Of a stretch of DNA of 64,000 nt, positions 11,750-24,499 are shown piece by piece. The position numbers and the translations under genes were made by a program. The DNA comes from Eretmocerus hayati. Taxonomy: Eukaryota > Arthropoda > Insecta > Hymenoptera > Aphelinidae. Each line of letters begins with the position of its first letter. The stretch's first letter is position 1. The stretch covers positions 14,301,736-14,365,735 of the forward strand of contig CM056742.1 in assembly GCA_029851415.1 (NCBI GenBank), read 5' to 3'. The notes beneath the pieces are model-generated. The model was not told the origin of the DNA. It searched no databases and saw nothing but the letters and a program-made list of their open reading frames with translations.

Positions 11750-13920
11750 GATAAATGAATAGTTAATGACCATTGCTCATTTTCATATCAGCCATCGATT
11801 GAAATAGGAAATATTCTTCATGTAAGTTCCCTATGGATGTGCCAGCAATTGGCCACAATCACTACTGGAAGAGCCAGAGTCTTTCATGAATGAGCAAGTA
11901 TCACACATAAATGAATTTGAGACAGTCATAGTGTCCCGTGACAGTATGTGTAGTCAATGATTCACCAGTGAATTATGCCAAAGTTGACAGTATCACTGGT
12001 CGAGTAATAAGTATCATTCATAAGTCAACAGATACCACAGATGCACGAGGTATCATCATGCAACGAAAATGGGAACGAGATCATCAAACCAGTACATGAT
12101 GATGAATTCGACAGAATCACTAATGGAGCGATAAAAGTCTTCCATGGATCAGCTGGTGTCATAGATGAATAAATTCTATTGAGTTATAAAACAGAAAATA
12201 TCGTTATCCCCAAAAGAGAAAACTTGTTAGCGCCAACCAATACATTGAGAGAATCATTGGAATTTTTTTTTCTCGTTCGATATATTCAATGATTCATCAG
12301 TGAATGATTGATAGACTTATCGATATCACTAATGGAGCAACGACAATCACGAATTAATTAACAAAAATTACAGAGGAGGTGATTGATATCACCGGTGGAG
12401 CGAAAAATAGTAGTGATGAGCTAGCACGCGGTGACAGATTGATCTATATCATTAATGGAGCATTCAGGAATAGTACACGAATTAGCGAATATCACTAATG
12501 AATTGATTATTTCCATCGGTGATCAGACGTAAGATACTATTAATCAACTATCGAATCTTGATAGATTATTCAGGATTACCAATGAAACAGTGATTACCGA
12601 TCGTGAATGAGTGATTTAATGGAGGGAGTCGAAGAAAGATGATGAATCCGCCAATACCACTAATGGAGCAATAGGAGTCACTCATGAATCAGCTAATGTT
12701 ATAGATAAATAAAATCGATTCAGTCATGGAGCAGAATGTTCACTTGATGATCTATCGGTGAATGATGATGAGGCTGTTGATATCACTAATGGAGCAACAA
12801 AAGTCACTAATGAAATAGCAGAAATCACAGATGAGGTGGTTGCTATCAGTAGTGAAGCAAAAACCGTAGCAATGAGCTAGTATATGTCGATTGATAACTC
12901 TATATGGCTAATGACCTCATGGAAATAGTGCACGAATTAGCGAATATGACTGATTAATTAATTATCAACATTGATGGCCGGACGTGAAATACTATTGATA
13001 AGCTAGTGAATTGTGATACATCTTCCGAAATCACTAAGGGGATAGGGATTATCGGTTGTAGAATAGTGATTCAATGGGAGCGAGTCAAAGAATGATGATG
13101 AATCCGCCATTATCACTAATGGAGCAATAGGATTCACTCATGAATCAGCTGTTGTTATAGATTAATAAAATTGATTTAGTTATGGAGCAGAATGTTCATT
13201 TCATGATCTATCAGTGAATGATGAAGAAACTGTTGATATCACTATTGTAGCAATGAGTGTCACTAATGGAATAGCAGAAATGACATAGATGAAGTGGTTG
13301 CTATCAGTAGTGAAGCAAAAAAACATAGCAATGAGCTAGTATATGTCGACGGATAACTCTATATGGCTAATGACCTCATAGAAATGGTGCACGAATCAGC
13401 GAAATATGACTGATTGATCAATTATTAACATTGATGACCGGACGTAAAATACCATTGATAAGCATGTGAGTCATGATATATCTTCCAAAATCATTAGGGA
13501 AACAGGGATTATTGGTGGTGAACTAGTGATTCCATAAGAACGAGTTGGAGAATGGTGATGAGACCGCCAATATCACTAATGGCGCAATGAGCATCACTCT
13601 TAGATCATCAGACCACACAGGTGAATTGGCTCAAGTTAATCACGAAATGATGAGAGATATTGTCATGGCTTATGAGTCTGCGATGATTGATATGTAAATC
13701 TAACTACCGGAGAAACGAACATTACTTATCATGCTCTGAATCTCATGGATGAACTGATCGCTATCACTAATGAACAGCGAACAAAATCGATGAAACATTG
13801 GGAATGGTGATTAACATCCAGTATCATTCATTGAAATTCGATGCTCAAACGATCCAGTTCAAGAATATTCATTATTGGCAGTAAATTAATGACTATCACG
13901 AATGATCGATCAATTTAATT
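11750..13920. repeat. Degenerate tandem repeats, ~455 bp unit
   Basis: Recognisable block starts (GATGATGAATCCGCC and variants) lie near 12639, 13094 and 13554, so the longer unit is about 455-460 bp. Within each unit the phrase ATCACTAATGGAGCAA recurs many times with variation, as if a smaller minisatellite had been amplified into a longer unit. A more diverged block precedes it from about 11.9 kb. No gene is seen. Confidence 0.75.
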
Positions 13921-15933
13921 GACGCCAAGTAATACAGCAAATTGTTGTTCAATTTGTGACTTTATTGAGTCAGAGGAAATACGATTCTTCGATTTTTGGT
14001 CAATTGTGGGGCATACAAAATAAAATACAAGTCAAATCATACACTCAAGCACTTGACAGTCCGTTCTATCGACTTTTTATGTCATTGATCTAACTCAAAA
14101 CCGTCAATTGTCACCAAATTTCCGACGGGTAAACAACGAGACCAATTGAGAATGTCTCACCTCACAATGACTGTCTAATACGATGAAAAATTCTCAAAGA
14201 CGCCTGGGAGCCGTGAAATTAGGAAATTATGTACATGTTGGAAGAGCGAGTGAAATAATGTGTGAGAAAGAGAAAGACGCCCATACAGAGGCAGAAATAT
14301 TGGAAATCAATGGAAGAAAATCCGTAGATTCTCAGTCATACAAAACTTCATCGTCAACTTTGTGAGGTGAAGAACCTCGCGAACGGAAGTGGCGCACTTG
14401 TAATGATAGAGCCTACCAGTTGCATCGCAGTATTCAGAAAGGCAGCTTCATTCATCCTTAGAGGTGTAAGTCAGGCGTTTCATCGTTTATGCACCTACTC
14501 CCTCCAAAAAAAGGCATTTACTTGGTCCCTTCTTCTTAATCTCATTTTCGCTTATTTTACTGTGGTCGTCTTGTGCAAATTGCGCCACCATCCTATCAAT
14601 CCTCAGGCTTTAAATTGATGCCAACAAGAATCCGAAAAGATGGCCGGGAGATTTTGAAACGAAAGCCTTCCCTCAAGTTCAGCTTGGGATTGTGAAGCAT
14701 CGGGGCGTCGGTATGGAACAGTTATGCACATTTTCATTCTCAGCCTTCTTCTTTGTTTCTCAATCCCTTCCTATTTTTCCGAATATTTCCGGATCATGGT
14801 GGGATAGAAAAAAATCAGTGTAGTGCGTCCAGCTGTTTTGATGGGTGTGTAATATTGAATCTTCATTAAATTTTGCGGTAGTATTGAATATCCTTGAAAA
14901 CGTAGCTGTGGTAGACAGAGATTACTGGTACTTTTGGATAAAATTAGATGCATCTCTGATCGACTGGTTCAAAATATTTGTCACCTGCGCAAGTTATGAA
15001 GCGTGGCTGACCTTTGACACACTTCACAAATCCGTTGTTGTTATAATGTACAGGAAATTTACTGAAATTGAATGAAATAATTCATGTAATCGTACAAAGT
15101 AATGTATGATATTGAATAGCCTAGATTTCTACGCTCTATTTTGATTCGCGATATCTATATAGTCGGAAACCAACAAAATTTTTATGAAGATCTTACATTG
15201 TTCCTACTGTCGATGTTTTGGGAGACTACTAAAAACTATTTGATTTTGTGCTGGAACAAACTATATCAAGGTTTATTGTGAGGACTAGTTTAATAGATAA
15301 TGAGGTGCGAATCATATTCAAAACTGAATTATTTTCAAAAAATCGAGTTCTACCTGAAATCAGATTCTTTGATTTGAAATGTATAGCCTACAGTCGTAGA
15401 CTTTTCGTCGTGAATTCAAATATTGGAGCTCTCAAAGAGAGTTCAAGGAGAGCAGATCACAGATTTGGCTAGAACACTGGGAATTTTCTCGTTATAGCGA
15501 CAGAAGTTGATATCCACAGCTAAGTACAGAGTCTAACGCTCGAGCGTTCGCGAGCTATGGGTCTCAACGTATGCATTCTAATCCAGCGTTACAGTTCACC
15601 CATATATTTGTTTTTTAAATATGGGCCCATTGAGCAATGCTAATGTCATGGGATGTACGCGGTGGTCGTCAAACCCAAAAGATGGACTAAGATGACGAAA
15701 AAAATCAAGCACGCTACCATTTTCCTTGCATTTTATTACCAAATTTCACCTTTATCGAAATTGGATACGCTCCCGGGTACTGTGATGCAGGCTAACACAA
15801 ATATCTTAGCTCATTCCATAATTAGTGTCGAGAGCTTGAAGATGTGCTAAAGTACGTTGAGTTCTGATTGAGCAGAGCTAGAATATTCTATTTTTGAAAG
15901 GTATGAATTTCATCTTCCAAAAGTACGCAACTC
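13921..15933. other. No firm gene; one leader-like ORF
   Basis: A short frame on the plus strand from 14724 starts MHIFILSLLLCFSIPSYF, which resembles a secretory signal peptide, and ends after 27 codons. I found no second exon for it. The rest holds no supported feature. The phrase GTGCTAAAGTACGTTGA near 15845 belongs to a motif that recurs at 16.2, 16.7 and 54 kb. Confidence 0.3.
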
Positions 15934-16126
15934 CTTTTTTCATCATTCTAACCCAAAAGTTCCGCTTTCAAACGCAGTTTTAGAGTTTTCGTGATGAAAT
16001 ATCATGATTTCCCTGAGCTTGCAGGCTCATTTCGGGTGCGAAGGACTCATTCTCCTCACTTTGCTGGGAATTTAAGCTGCCATAGTGCCCGAACTGATCG
16101 CGCACGCGGCAATAATGTACTATTTC
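15934..16126 (+). repeat. Multi-hairpin repeat family, copy a
   Basis: This begins TTTTTCATCATTCTAACCC, passes through a stem around TTTTAGAGTTTTCGTGATGAA and a stem built on CTCATTTCGGGTGCGAAGGA, and ends GGCAATAATGTACTATTT. It is diverged relative to the copies at 25943, 26511 and 40919 but has the same order of blocks. Confidence 0.7.
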
Positions 16127-16222
16127 ACAACCAATCGAGGCCCCTTGAGCTTTGAGTATAACTCCGGTGAATTTCAATATATTTCAACGTACCATAGCTC
16201 ATTTTGGAGCTCAAAATTTCAA

Positions 16223-16371
16223 AATAGTATATTTCCGTACTCAGCGCGGTAGCCTATTTTGGGCACTAGGACAGACATGTCCTCCAGTGCCCAAAATGGG
16301 CTTGCAAGCGAAGTGCGGATATATTTTTTCATTACGAGAACCCTTAAATTCTATTTAAACGCGGCATTATG
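16223..16371 (-). repeat. Multi-hairpin repeat family, copy b
   Basis: This is the reverse orientation of the same family. The stem GCCTATTTTGGGCACTAGGA pairs with TCCAGTGCCCAAAATGGGC. It closes with ATTACGAGAACCCTTAAA and AAACGCGGCA. It is nearly identical in its core to copy c at 25943-26138, only inverted. Confidence 0.75.
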
Positions 16372-17290
16372 TTGGAGTGACTTAAGGGAAAGACTCTCTA
16401 TGTGAAGAATAAGTATTATCTTTCATGAACAGATCGATACGATCTTGTGCGTATCCATATTTTTTCATGTGACTCGAATCATTCTCAATCGAGTCGTGAG
16501 CTCAAACAAATGATGAAATGCGAATATGCAATGGAATTACTAGCTTGAGAAGGCTTAATTTGCTTCTTAAAAAGGATTCTTATGCTCCACTAGTACAGAG
16601 AATCTCGTCCTAAATTTACCCAAGCTCGGAGCATCAAATATCATATCGAAACTCTTCCGATTAGCTTCAAAATGAGCTTTGATACGTTGAAAAATACTGA
16701 TTTAAAATCGTTGTGGAAAAAAGAACTGTGTGCTTTCGGAAAATGAAATCCATACCTCTGAATAAGAGATAGAAATATCCCATCTCTTGTGAATCTAAAC
16801 TTCACGTACCTTAGCTATATGTATCAAAATAATGCAAAATACGTTGAAAAATATTGAAATGGGCGAGAGTTCGAGGCTCAACTAGACCAGATGACTCTTG
16901 AGAGCTGAATTTTATTGAGAGATCACACGAATTTCATTGCAAAAATACAATCCACTGCGGCATCTTGATACGAAAGCAGATCCAATTTTGGTGGAAATGA
17001 GTTGTTTAGTCGAGAAAGACTACAAAAAAAGTTAACGAGTGCTCGCTTTTTTTGCCATTCCAGTCCATCTTTTTTGGGCCTCAGGACTAGCGTGTACAAG
17101 CTCAAAAACATTTGAGCGTTGAACGATGCAGTCTTGGATATCTTTTTTCATGATAAGAAGAGACTTTTGCCAGAGTTTTAGCCAAATTCGTGATTCGCTC
17201 TCTCCGGCATTCTCCTGATTAGCTTGCTAAAAGGGGTAAAAAAATTTGCACACACTCATTCGGAGGCAAGTGAATGTATCGGCAATCCAC
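16372..17290. other. No gene; recurring AATGAGCT...TACGTTG motif
   Basis: This stretch is intergenic. AAAATGAGCTTTGATACGTT occurs near 16671, a palindrome-like motif that also occurs at 16.2, 47.8 and several times at 54.0-54.7 kb. A TTTATT near 16911 would read AATAAA on the minus strand. It is a possible poly(A) signal for the secreted-protein gene, 375 bases after its stop. Confidence 0.4.
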
Positions 17291-19247
17291 TCACTCAGGT
17301 ATGGTTAAGGAGTTTTCACCGATCTCTGAGCAATAAGATGTGGCAATAATCTCGCAGCCTCGCCATCTCTGACCTCCCTGATGTGGTTCGACGCACTTCA
17401 GCGTTTCCAATGAGCTGCTAAGAGATGAAACATCGATAACTTCACCTTCTGGACACGTTATTCCACCAGATCCATGCTCAGGGCAAACATAGTAAGCAGT
17501 ATTGCACGATGTTTCTATCCCAGTTGTATCGAAGTAATACTCGCATTCGAAATTGATTCTCATTGGGATCCCAGATGATACTATGTTTGGAAAATTTCAA
17601 TTGTGTTTAGGAGTTGTCGAAGAAGTTCAGTTATGAATTCCGATCTAGAATTATCATTTGAAAAATTTGACGATTCTTGTATATGGTGCACTGCGCATTC
17701 AAAATAATGATTTAGCTGCAATTATATGATGGTGTCTCATTGAGAACAAGAATCAATATCCGGTGATGAGAAAAAAATATTAAAATTATTGTGGACAATT
17801 AATATAGGTAAATCTACGCTAAACAGACCTACGGGGAAGGGTCGTGTATCGGATTATTCTCTTAGCTTTTTCTCTCGATTCTGTGGTACAAAATAATATG
17901 AGTTTTCCACCACCTGTGGAACCCATAAAAATTTCTCAAGTATCTAAAATGTATTTTGATTTGTCTTTCCGAATTTTCTCGATCAGAAAAATTCTGGTCT
18001 ATTTTTCAATAAAATTGATGGTTCTCAAATCTTACTAATGATACAGGAATATGGTTTGCGGCATTCGGAAGACTTTGAAAAAACCTATCAAAATCGGCCT
18101 TGTAGAGTTGAATTTGAGGTTTCATATCAATTTCTCAAAGAGCCATTTTTCTATTTTCTGAGAATTTGATATTTCATGTGAAGATTTTGTTTCCACCAGA
18201 AAATAATGGTTCCGAATACTTTTACATCATAAGGCCTATTTTTGACATTCTTTGCGCGAATCTATTCTTCAAGAGGTTGGAAAACGTCTATTTTCTGCTC
18301 ATATGCATTTTGTTGGAAAACCGAAGGAATTTCCTTCAAAATGATCACTTGGCGAAATCAACCATGCATTTGAACCCTTAGCGACAACGTCCATCAGAAG
18401 ACTACTGAATCTGAATGAATACCGAAAGGCGGGTCAAAGATACCGAAGACAACAGGAAATCACGGGTGTGCCCACATGCTGCACTCAAAATGAGGTCTCA
18501 TCTTTCAAATGTTGCAGCTCCTGTCCCAATTGATGAAATTGATTTTGGCAAGTGGTGATTTTGGAGGAAATTTTTTTGACTTTGCGAAAAAATTGGTTTC
18601 AGCGATACAGATTTCTGCACATGCTCAGAAAACAGACGACTTCCAATCAGCTGAAAGACATACTTGTAAAAAATAGCGAAATTAGACCTTAGGGAGCGAA
18701 AAATATGTTCGAAACCATCCTTTTCTGGAACAACACAAAATTTTATATCAAATACCAAGTTTCCAGAAGGTGAATGAAATGGCTTGTTGAGAAATCAGTA
18801 GTCGAATATCCTTCAGTCTTTTATTCGATAAAACCGCCCGTAACCTCAAAATCAACCTCACAAGGCCAACTTTGATAGATTTATTCACAACCTTTTGAAT
18901 GCCGTGAGTCGTACTTCCGTATCTCAGATAGTATGCAAGAAATATGGATTTCATTGGAAGAAAGACCCCAATATTTTTGAAACGGTAAATCGAATTGCGT
19001 TCCAAATACCTGAAAATTTTCATGGGGCTCCGTGGGTGGCGGGAAAAAGTGTTTATTTTGTTCGATAGAATCGAATGAAAAAGCTAAAAAACAATCCGAG
19101 ACATGACTCTTTCGCGTAGGTCTGTTCCCCGTCAAATTACTTATATTCAAAAATCAATGACATCCATTCAGACAATGATTGACTTCATCAGAGATTAATC
19201 TCACCTTTAATAGCACAAAGTAGGATAAGGATTGCAAGAGTAACCAT
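17291..19247 (-). CDS. Small secreted cysteine-rich protein, two exons
   Basis: Exon 1 is 19247-19205: ATG, 14 codons of hydrophobic leader (MVTLAILILLCAIK), then donor AAAG|GTGAGA. Exon 2 is 17580-17291, after acceptor CAAACATAG. Phase 1 joins phase 2 and gives 110 residues with an open frame to the stop. After likely cleavage near VSSG the mature part is about 92 residues with seven cysteines and is acidic and polar, without a membrane segment. The odd number of cysteines suggests one free thiol or a disulfide dimer. I do not recognise the family; extracellular chitin-binding-like, venom or haemolymph peptides are all possible. The 1.6-kb intron holds a foldback repeat. Confidence 0.6.
17823..19130. 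mobile_element. Degenerate foldback inside the secreted-gene intron
   Basis: The left end (GACCTACGGGGAAGGGTC ... TTAGCTTTTTCTCTCGATTC ... TTTTCCACCACCTG) is mirrored on the right (GGTGGCGGGAAAAAG ... GAATCGAATGAAAAAGCTAA ... CGCGTAGGTCTGTTCC). The arms are diverged, so it is old. A similar right end is seen at 21.56-21.68 kb (CATGACCCTTTATCGTAGGT), which marks a family. Confidence 0.6.
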
Positions 19248-20330
19248 TGTACCTTTACTCTTCAAGCTCACGACTAACAAATGCTCTGGGAAGCTATTTT
19301 CAAACGTTCGGAAACTCAAGTCATGATCGCATGCATAGCTCACTTGGTAGTAATATTGATAAGAATATTTGAATTAACACTACCGTGGTGAGTTCGCAAG
19401 CATAAGATTTATTGATGATACCAGCTCGTTTCCGGAAATACGTGGAGAAATAATATTCATACTTTCGATTCTAGGTTGACATATGTATGATTTATTTCAA
19501 AGATTCCTTTATTCGAATAATTATCGCGATTTGAACACACCGCACGTACAATTAACTTATTTTACAATTTCTATGTAATACTCTTACAATTTTCAATCTA
19601 CTGTTTGTTCGCAATACAAGGGCAATCGTCGTTTCCCTCAATGTCAGTACGTTTATTAGCTTTAACAGTATGATGTCACATGAAAACGATTGATACGGGA
19701 TATTCGCCATCAAATTAGAATTTTTTGTTCCTCGTAATAAATTTATCAGCCTGGATCAGTTTAACGCTTCACACTAGATTCCTCAAACGGTTGAGAATCT
19801 TCTATTTTTTATTGAAATTCTACTTTTATTCCAACAATAAGTACCTATCTGAACTAAAAACTGCATTCCTGAACACCACAACCATGCTTCAATAAGTATG
19901 TACATCCAAGAATAGCAGAGTTCACTTCCATACTCTCGTCTCATCTGTTCTTTTCGGTTCAATACTGGCACTCCTATCTACTTTGTATATATGTATGTGT
20001 GCATGTATGAGCCACTAAATTTGAATTTGAGATGACGCGCGCGCGGGTGCCCATCTTCAGGCTATGCTCCTTATTATCGGCGCCCTCGATCAACAGCCAG
20101 CTGCTCATTTTCATCTCTTGCATCTTTTCATGTATGTCTTATGCTTTCCGCCTCATGCACTTTATCTTCTTTTTTTTTCTTACTCTTCTCCCCAATGTAC
20201 ATGTAAGCTATATGTACATGCGTTTATTGGCTATGTCCAGTCTCCAGCATCGTTCATTTTGCTTCGAATATTTTCAACTTGGCAAGATCGTTGACCACTC
20301 GTTGCAATTTTTTTTCATGAGCGGGAATTG
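19248..20330. other. No gene recognised; 5' flank of secreted gene
   Basis: No TATA box or exon is evident. The 20.03-20.16 kb part is mildly GC-rich and pyrimidine-rich. Short overlapping frames here have no splice support. Confidence 0.4.
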
Positions 20331-21690
20331 ATAAAATTCTGGTAAGTCAACCCTGTAATGAACTCTCGGAAAAAATCTCAAATAGCTCTGGCCCAAAGAC
20401 ATGAAATTGATTTCGCTAGGTTGTCACTTTGAGGAAAATTCTTTTGGCTCCCCAATGAAATTGATTCCAACTATTCCAAGAATCCAAACTTCTGCGCATG
20501 CGCAGAAAAGACGATTCCTTGGAAAAAAAAATGAGGGAAATATCAAAAACAGGCCTCAAAACGCAAAAAAAAAACTTGGGACCAGTTTTTTCTTACAAAA
20601 CAACAAATTTGACATGAAATTTAAAATTTTCAAGATTCTAAAAAAATTGGAGTTTTTGAGAATGGAATTTTCTATGAAATCCACTCTTCTGCCCGATGAA
20701 ACCACCCACAACCTCAAAATCAACTCTACAAGACTATTTTATAGTCACCCAGCTACAGAAAATCATATGTACCTCGTGCCACAACCGCGACTTTCCACGA
20801 CTCGTGCAAAGGTTCGCAGCACTCGTCATGAAAATCCACGATTGCGGCACTCTGGTACATAAATTCACTATTTGATAGTGTTCGGGACAGAGTGATCTTT
20901 GGGGAACTCTGGAGCCCAGAATTATGTGGCTTGAGTTGTGCAGAAATATTATAAGTAAAAAGTGGAAGCGTGGATATGGGTAAATGAGCACTCGCGAATT
21001 ACTAAGTAAAATACTCGAATATATTCTGTTAAGCGGGTGTGTGAACACTTGTATGTATTAGAATAAGGCGCGGAAGAGATCGCGGCGCAGGAATACTAAA
21101 AAGGAATGATGAAAATTGAGTCGCGGGGCGGGCACCGACGCGGGCGCGAAAAGGATAAATTCGCTACATATCGACAATGAGACAGCGAGATAATTGCGCT
21201 GCTCGATGGGCAAAAGCCGGCAGCTGACTGACTATTCGAACGACGCGAGAGAGGCTCGCGACGAGACACAGGGCCAAAGGTGCATGTATTAGTGCCGATT
21301 TCTGGCCAATTAGGAATTTGAATATGCATCGCGCGATATGAAGACACGCCTTCGGTCACTGCACTCTCGTCGCTGAAACTCTTTTCGAATTTCCTACCAA
21401 ATTCGAACAGATAGGTTTGCTCAAATTCTTTCTAATGCCGCAGATCGCATCTCCGTATTTCTGATCGGAGTCGAGAAATACACATCTTATTGAAAAAAAA
21501 TAGCCAAAACTTTTCATTGGAGATGATTCAAAAGAATGAAGTACTGCACGTCGGAGATACCCAGAAAATTTTAAAGAGGCTCCTTGGGTGGTGTAAAGTT
21601 CATATTCTGTATCATAGAATGGAATGAAGAAGTTATGAAAAAATTTTGAGACATGACCCTTTATCGTAGGTTTGTTTCGCGCAGAACTAC
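20331..21690. repeat. Second copy of the 1.3-kb degenerate foldback
   Basis: The left part (20395-20530) shares blocks with 18.5-18.7 kb and with 60-150. The right part (21.56-21.69 kb) contains GGCTCCTTGGGTGGTGTAAA and CATGACCCTTTATCGTAGGT, matching the right end at 19.02-19.13 kb. The arms flank unrelated sequence at 20.75-21.45 kb, so the copy may be interrupted. Confidence 0.45.
21060..21370. other. GC-rich, CpG-rich low-repeat block
   Basis: This contrasts strongly with its AT-rich surroundings: CGCGGGGCGGGCACCGACG, GCCGGCAGCTGACTGACT, CTCGCGACGAGACACAGG. It includes GGCCAATTAGG and the octamer-like ATATGCAT. No long coding frame is convincing. It could be a promoter, an enhancer or a first non-coding exon; nothing in the sequence decides this. 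Confidence 0.3.
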
Positions 21691-21699
21691 TATTTTACG

Positions 21700-23900
21700 T
21701 CCTAAAAAGTGGTAATCAACTGAAAAAAATCCACTGAAACTCGTCCGAGGCTGAAATCATGTTTTGACCCAAATCACTCCTTGCGACGATTTCGGTTCCG
21801 AAAGATCCCACTTTCGGCGGAATCACGCATAAGAGTTTGCGCGATAATGCCTATACATTTATTTAATATATATTGCAAGTGGAGGAGGGTAACATATGAC
21901 TGACTGTTCTTTAAAGAACTCATACATATGTACATCGGACAGCTGAGAATGAGTACGAAAGACAGAGACATAGAGATAACTCGAAAAAATCAGACCCGGA
22001 AGAGAACGAGGAGATGTGACGTAGAGATGAGAAGAATTTGACAAAAAAAAGATGCGAAACAAGCAGAGAGGCAGAATAAGATGATGCGTTTCTTCGTGAA
22101 GAATAAATGAATAAATATCTTGATGATGAGATTTATTTAGTTCCTATGTTCGCCAGGCAGCATGTACGTCATTGATAAAAATGCCAAATAAAAATTTAAG
22201 AGCTTAGAAGATAAGTTTCGTGGGGAAAGAAATAGAAAGGCATGTGAGCTGACTTTGGACAGAATAAACGAATTCGAACTGGGTTATATGAGCTCGTAGT
22301 CCCATTGATGATGTTATAACTCGTGATTGGATACGTGAGAAGGAGTTCGGTTTGGAGTTCAAGAGAGTCGTATTTGAGAACTTTCCGGCTAACACAAAAG
22401 GTAGAGCATCAAATATACATACTCTTCATTTAGACCAGTTATCAAGATTGAAAAAAAAAAACTGCGAAAAGAATTTCTTATCGGATGAGTCAAAAAACAT
22501 CATTAGCGCGAACCGTTTCGCGATTATTCTAGAGTTACTATTCCATTGGTTCGCTAAATATGTGGAGAATCAAACCCGCCATTCCCACATTAATCATGCG
22601 TGATTCAAATTCAGGTCCAAATTGTTCATGAGCTGAAAATGAGATGATGTAATGGAAAAAAAAAAAAACGAATACGGTAGAATCATGGTAAGTCCGTGTA
22701 CGAGAAGTTGAGCTAGTCGGATACGCTTATGTCTGACTAATTTTAGCTATTTCTACTTGCCGGCTAGGGAAATCATTCATTCGTGCGTGAAAAAGTAAAG
22801 AAGTGTCAAAAGTCATATGAATATAATTTTAATGCACGTCAACAATGTGAGTTCATTCAATTCGACTTGTTGAGAATGCAAAATTTCTGACTATTCAGTT
22901 CCTTCCTGAACAACTTTTCTTGAATGAATGAATTTCATGGTGCGGATGAATCGATGACCAATCGCTTAATTTTAATTGATAAGGCTCAACCACTTTTCGT
23001 CATCAATTGCAAATATTTTGCACTAATTCAATAATTTGAGAATATCTGTACTAGATTATAATGTGTGTGTATTTGTGTCATTTGATGGAATTTCTGCTAC
23101 TAATCTGATTAACTCCGTTTCGAGCCAGGAATACAAATTAAATCCGTAATGGAAAGTCAATGGAAAGTTTCCAGATATCGAATCACCTATCCATCGATTG
23201 GATATTTGATAGTAGACTAGTAATTGATTCGAACTCAATCAAATTACATTAAGGCTTCGATCAGAGCATTTCCATGAAATCTCTTTGGCTCACCTTCGAT
23301 TAAATTTCATTGCAGAAATACATGGTGGCTCGATTCATCAATCAGCATCGTATTTAAACTAAAGCATACGACGAAGACTTCATTGATCTTAAAAGCGAAT
23401 GAATCCCTTAAACGAGACAGATGAATACTGTAGAACTTCTTACTTCAAAGAATCTGAAGTGAAATCGGTGAATCATTCGTTCTTCCCAAATGAATTAGGT
23501 GAAAGGTGAAGTTAATTTTTAGGTGCACACAGATGAGTTGTGATCGAATTGACTTTTATTAGAACGAAATTACGATACATTACTCTGTGAACTGGTCGTG
23601 ATAAGTTTTGGAATTTGAACTATAACTTGGTTCTTCATATGATGAGTTATGTATTTGAGTTTTTAGTTTCATATTGCGATAAAATGGTTGTAGAATAATG
23701 AATCATCAAATAGAGGAAATCAATTTGAGTGGCGCATAGCAACGAACGTGTGAAAACATTTACAAAAAAAAATTATTCTCTGAATTATAGGTGAGGTCTT
23801 GTAAGGTGGATACCCCTGTGTATTATGATGATTGAAGAGCCAGCCAAAATTTATTCGTCCGCATTTTGCGTACCAAGTTGCCTATGTGGAAGGGGTGAAG
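21700..23900. other. No gene recognised
   Basis: AT-rich sequence with scattered short frames, several open on both strands. No exon with convincing splice sites, and no repeat with clear ends. Confidence 0.45.
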
Positions 23901-23924
23901 TATGATGGGTATCCGTATGGGTCG

Positions 23925-24135
23925 GGTGGGTAAGTGGTCGGGTGGATGGATGGATGGATGAATGAGTGGATGAGTAAAGAAGAATGAGATATGACGAATG
24001 TGGTATGAGGTAGGGGTATGAGGAATAGAGAATGAGGTATGACGGATGAGGTATGGCATAATATAATTGAATGAGCTTTCAGGTATGAGGAATGAGTAAT
24101 GAGATAGGAGGAATGAGGTATGAAGTATGGGAATG
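23925..24135. repeat. GGATGAATGAGGTATG minisatellite
   Basis: Irregular short repeats of GGATG, GAATGAG and GAGGTATGA fill this stretch. They leave the minus strand open as a spurious Ser/His/Pro-rich frame. Confidence 0.75.
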
Positions 24136-24139
24136 GAAA

Positions 24140-24490
24140 TGCTGTAATTAGGTCTCATTAGCTCGATCTAATTTGGTCTACTTCAGTGTTTGGTGTACTT
24201 AGGTCTATTTGGGTCTAATTCGGTCTAAATCGGTTTAGTTTGGTTAAATTAGGCCTAGCTTACTCTAGTTCGGCCTAATTCGTTATAGTTCTATCGAGAT
24301 TAGTCTAGTTCGGTCTAGTTTGATCTAGGTCGGTTTAGTCCGGTCTAGTTTGACCTAGTTGGGCTTATTTGATCCAGCTTGGTCTAGTTGGCTATAATTA
24401 GATTTAGTATGGCTGTAATTGATCTAGTTCGGTCTAAATCGGTCCAAATCAGCTCATTTCGGTCTAGTTTGCTATATTTTGATCTGGTTG
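24140..24490. repeat. GGTCTAGTTC-type satellite, ~10-bp unit
   Basis: Roughly thirty degenerate copies of a 10-12-base unit, best described as GGTCTARTTY, lie head to tail. It adjoins the minisatellite at 23.9 kb. It has no coding value. Confidence 0.85.
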
Positions 24491-24499
24491 GCTTATGAG

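Noticed and set aside
23823..24158. Ser/His/Pro-rich 111-codon minus-strand frame
   Set aside because: It is produced by the GAATGAGGTATG minisatellite.
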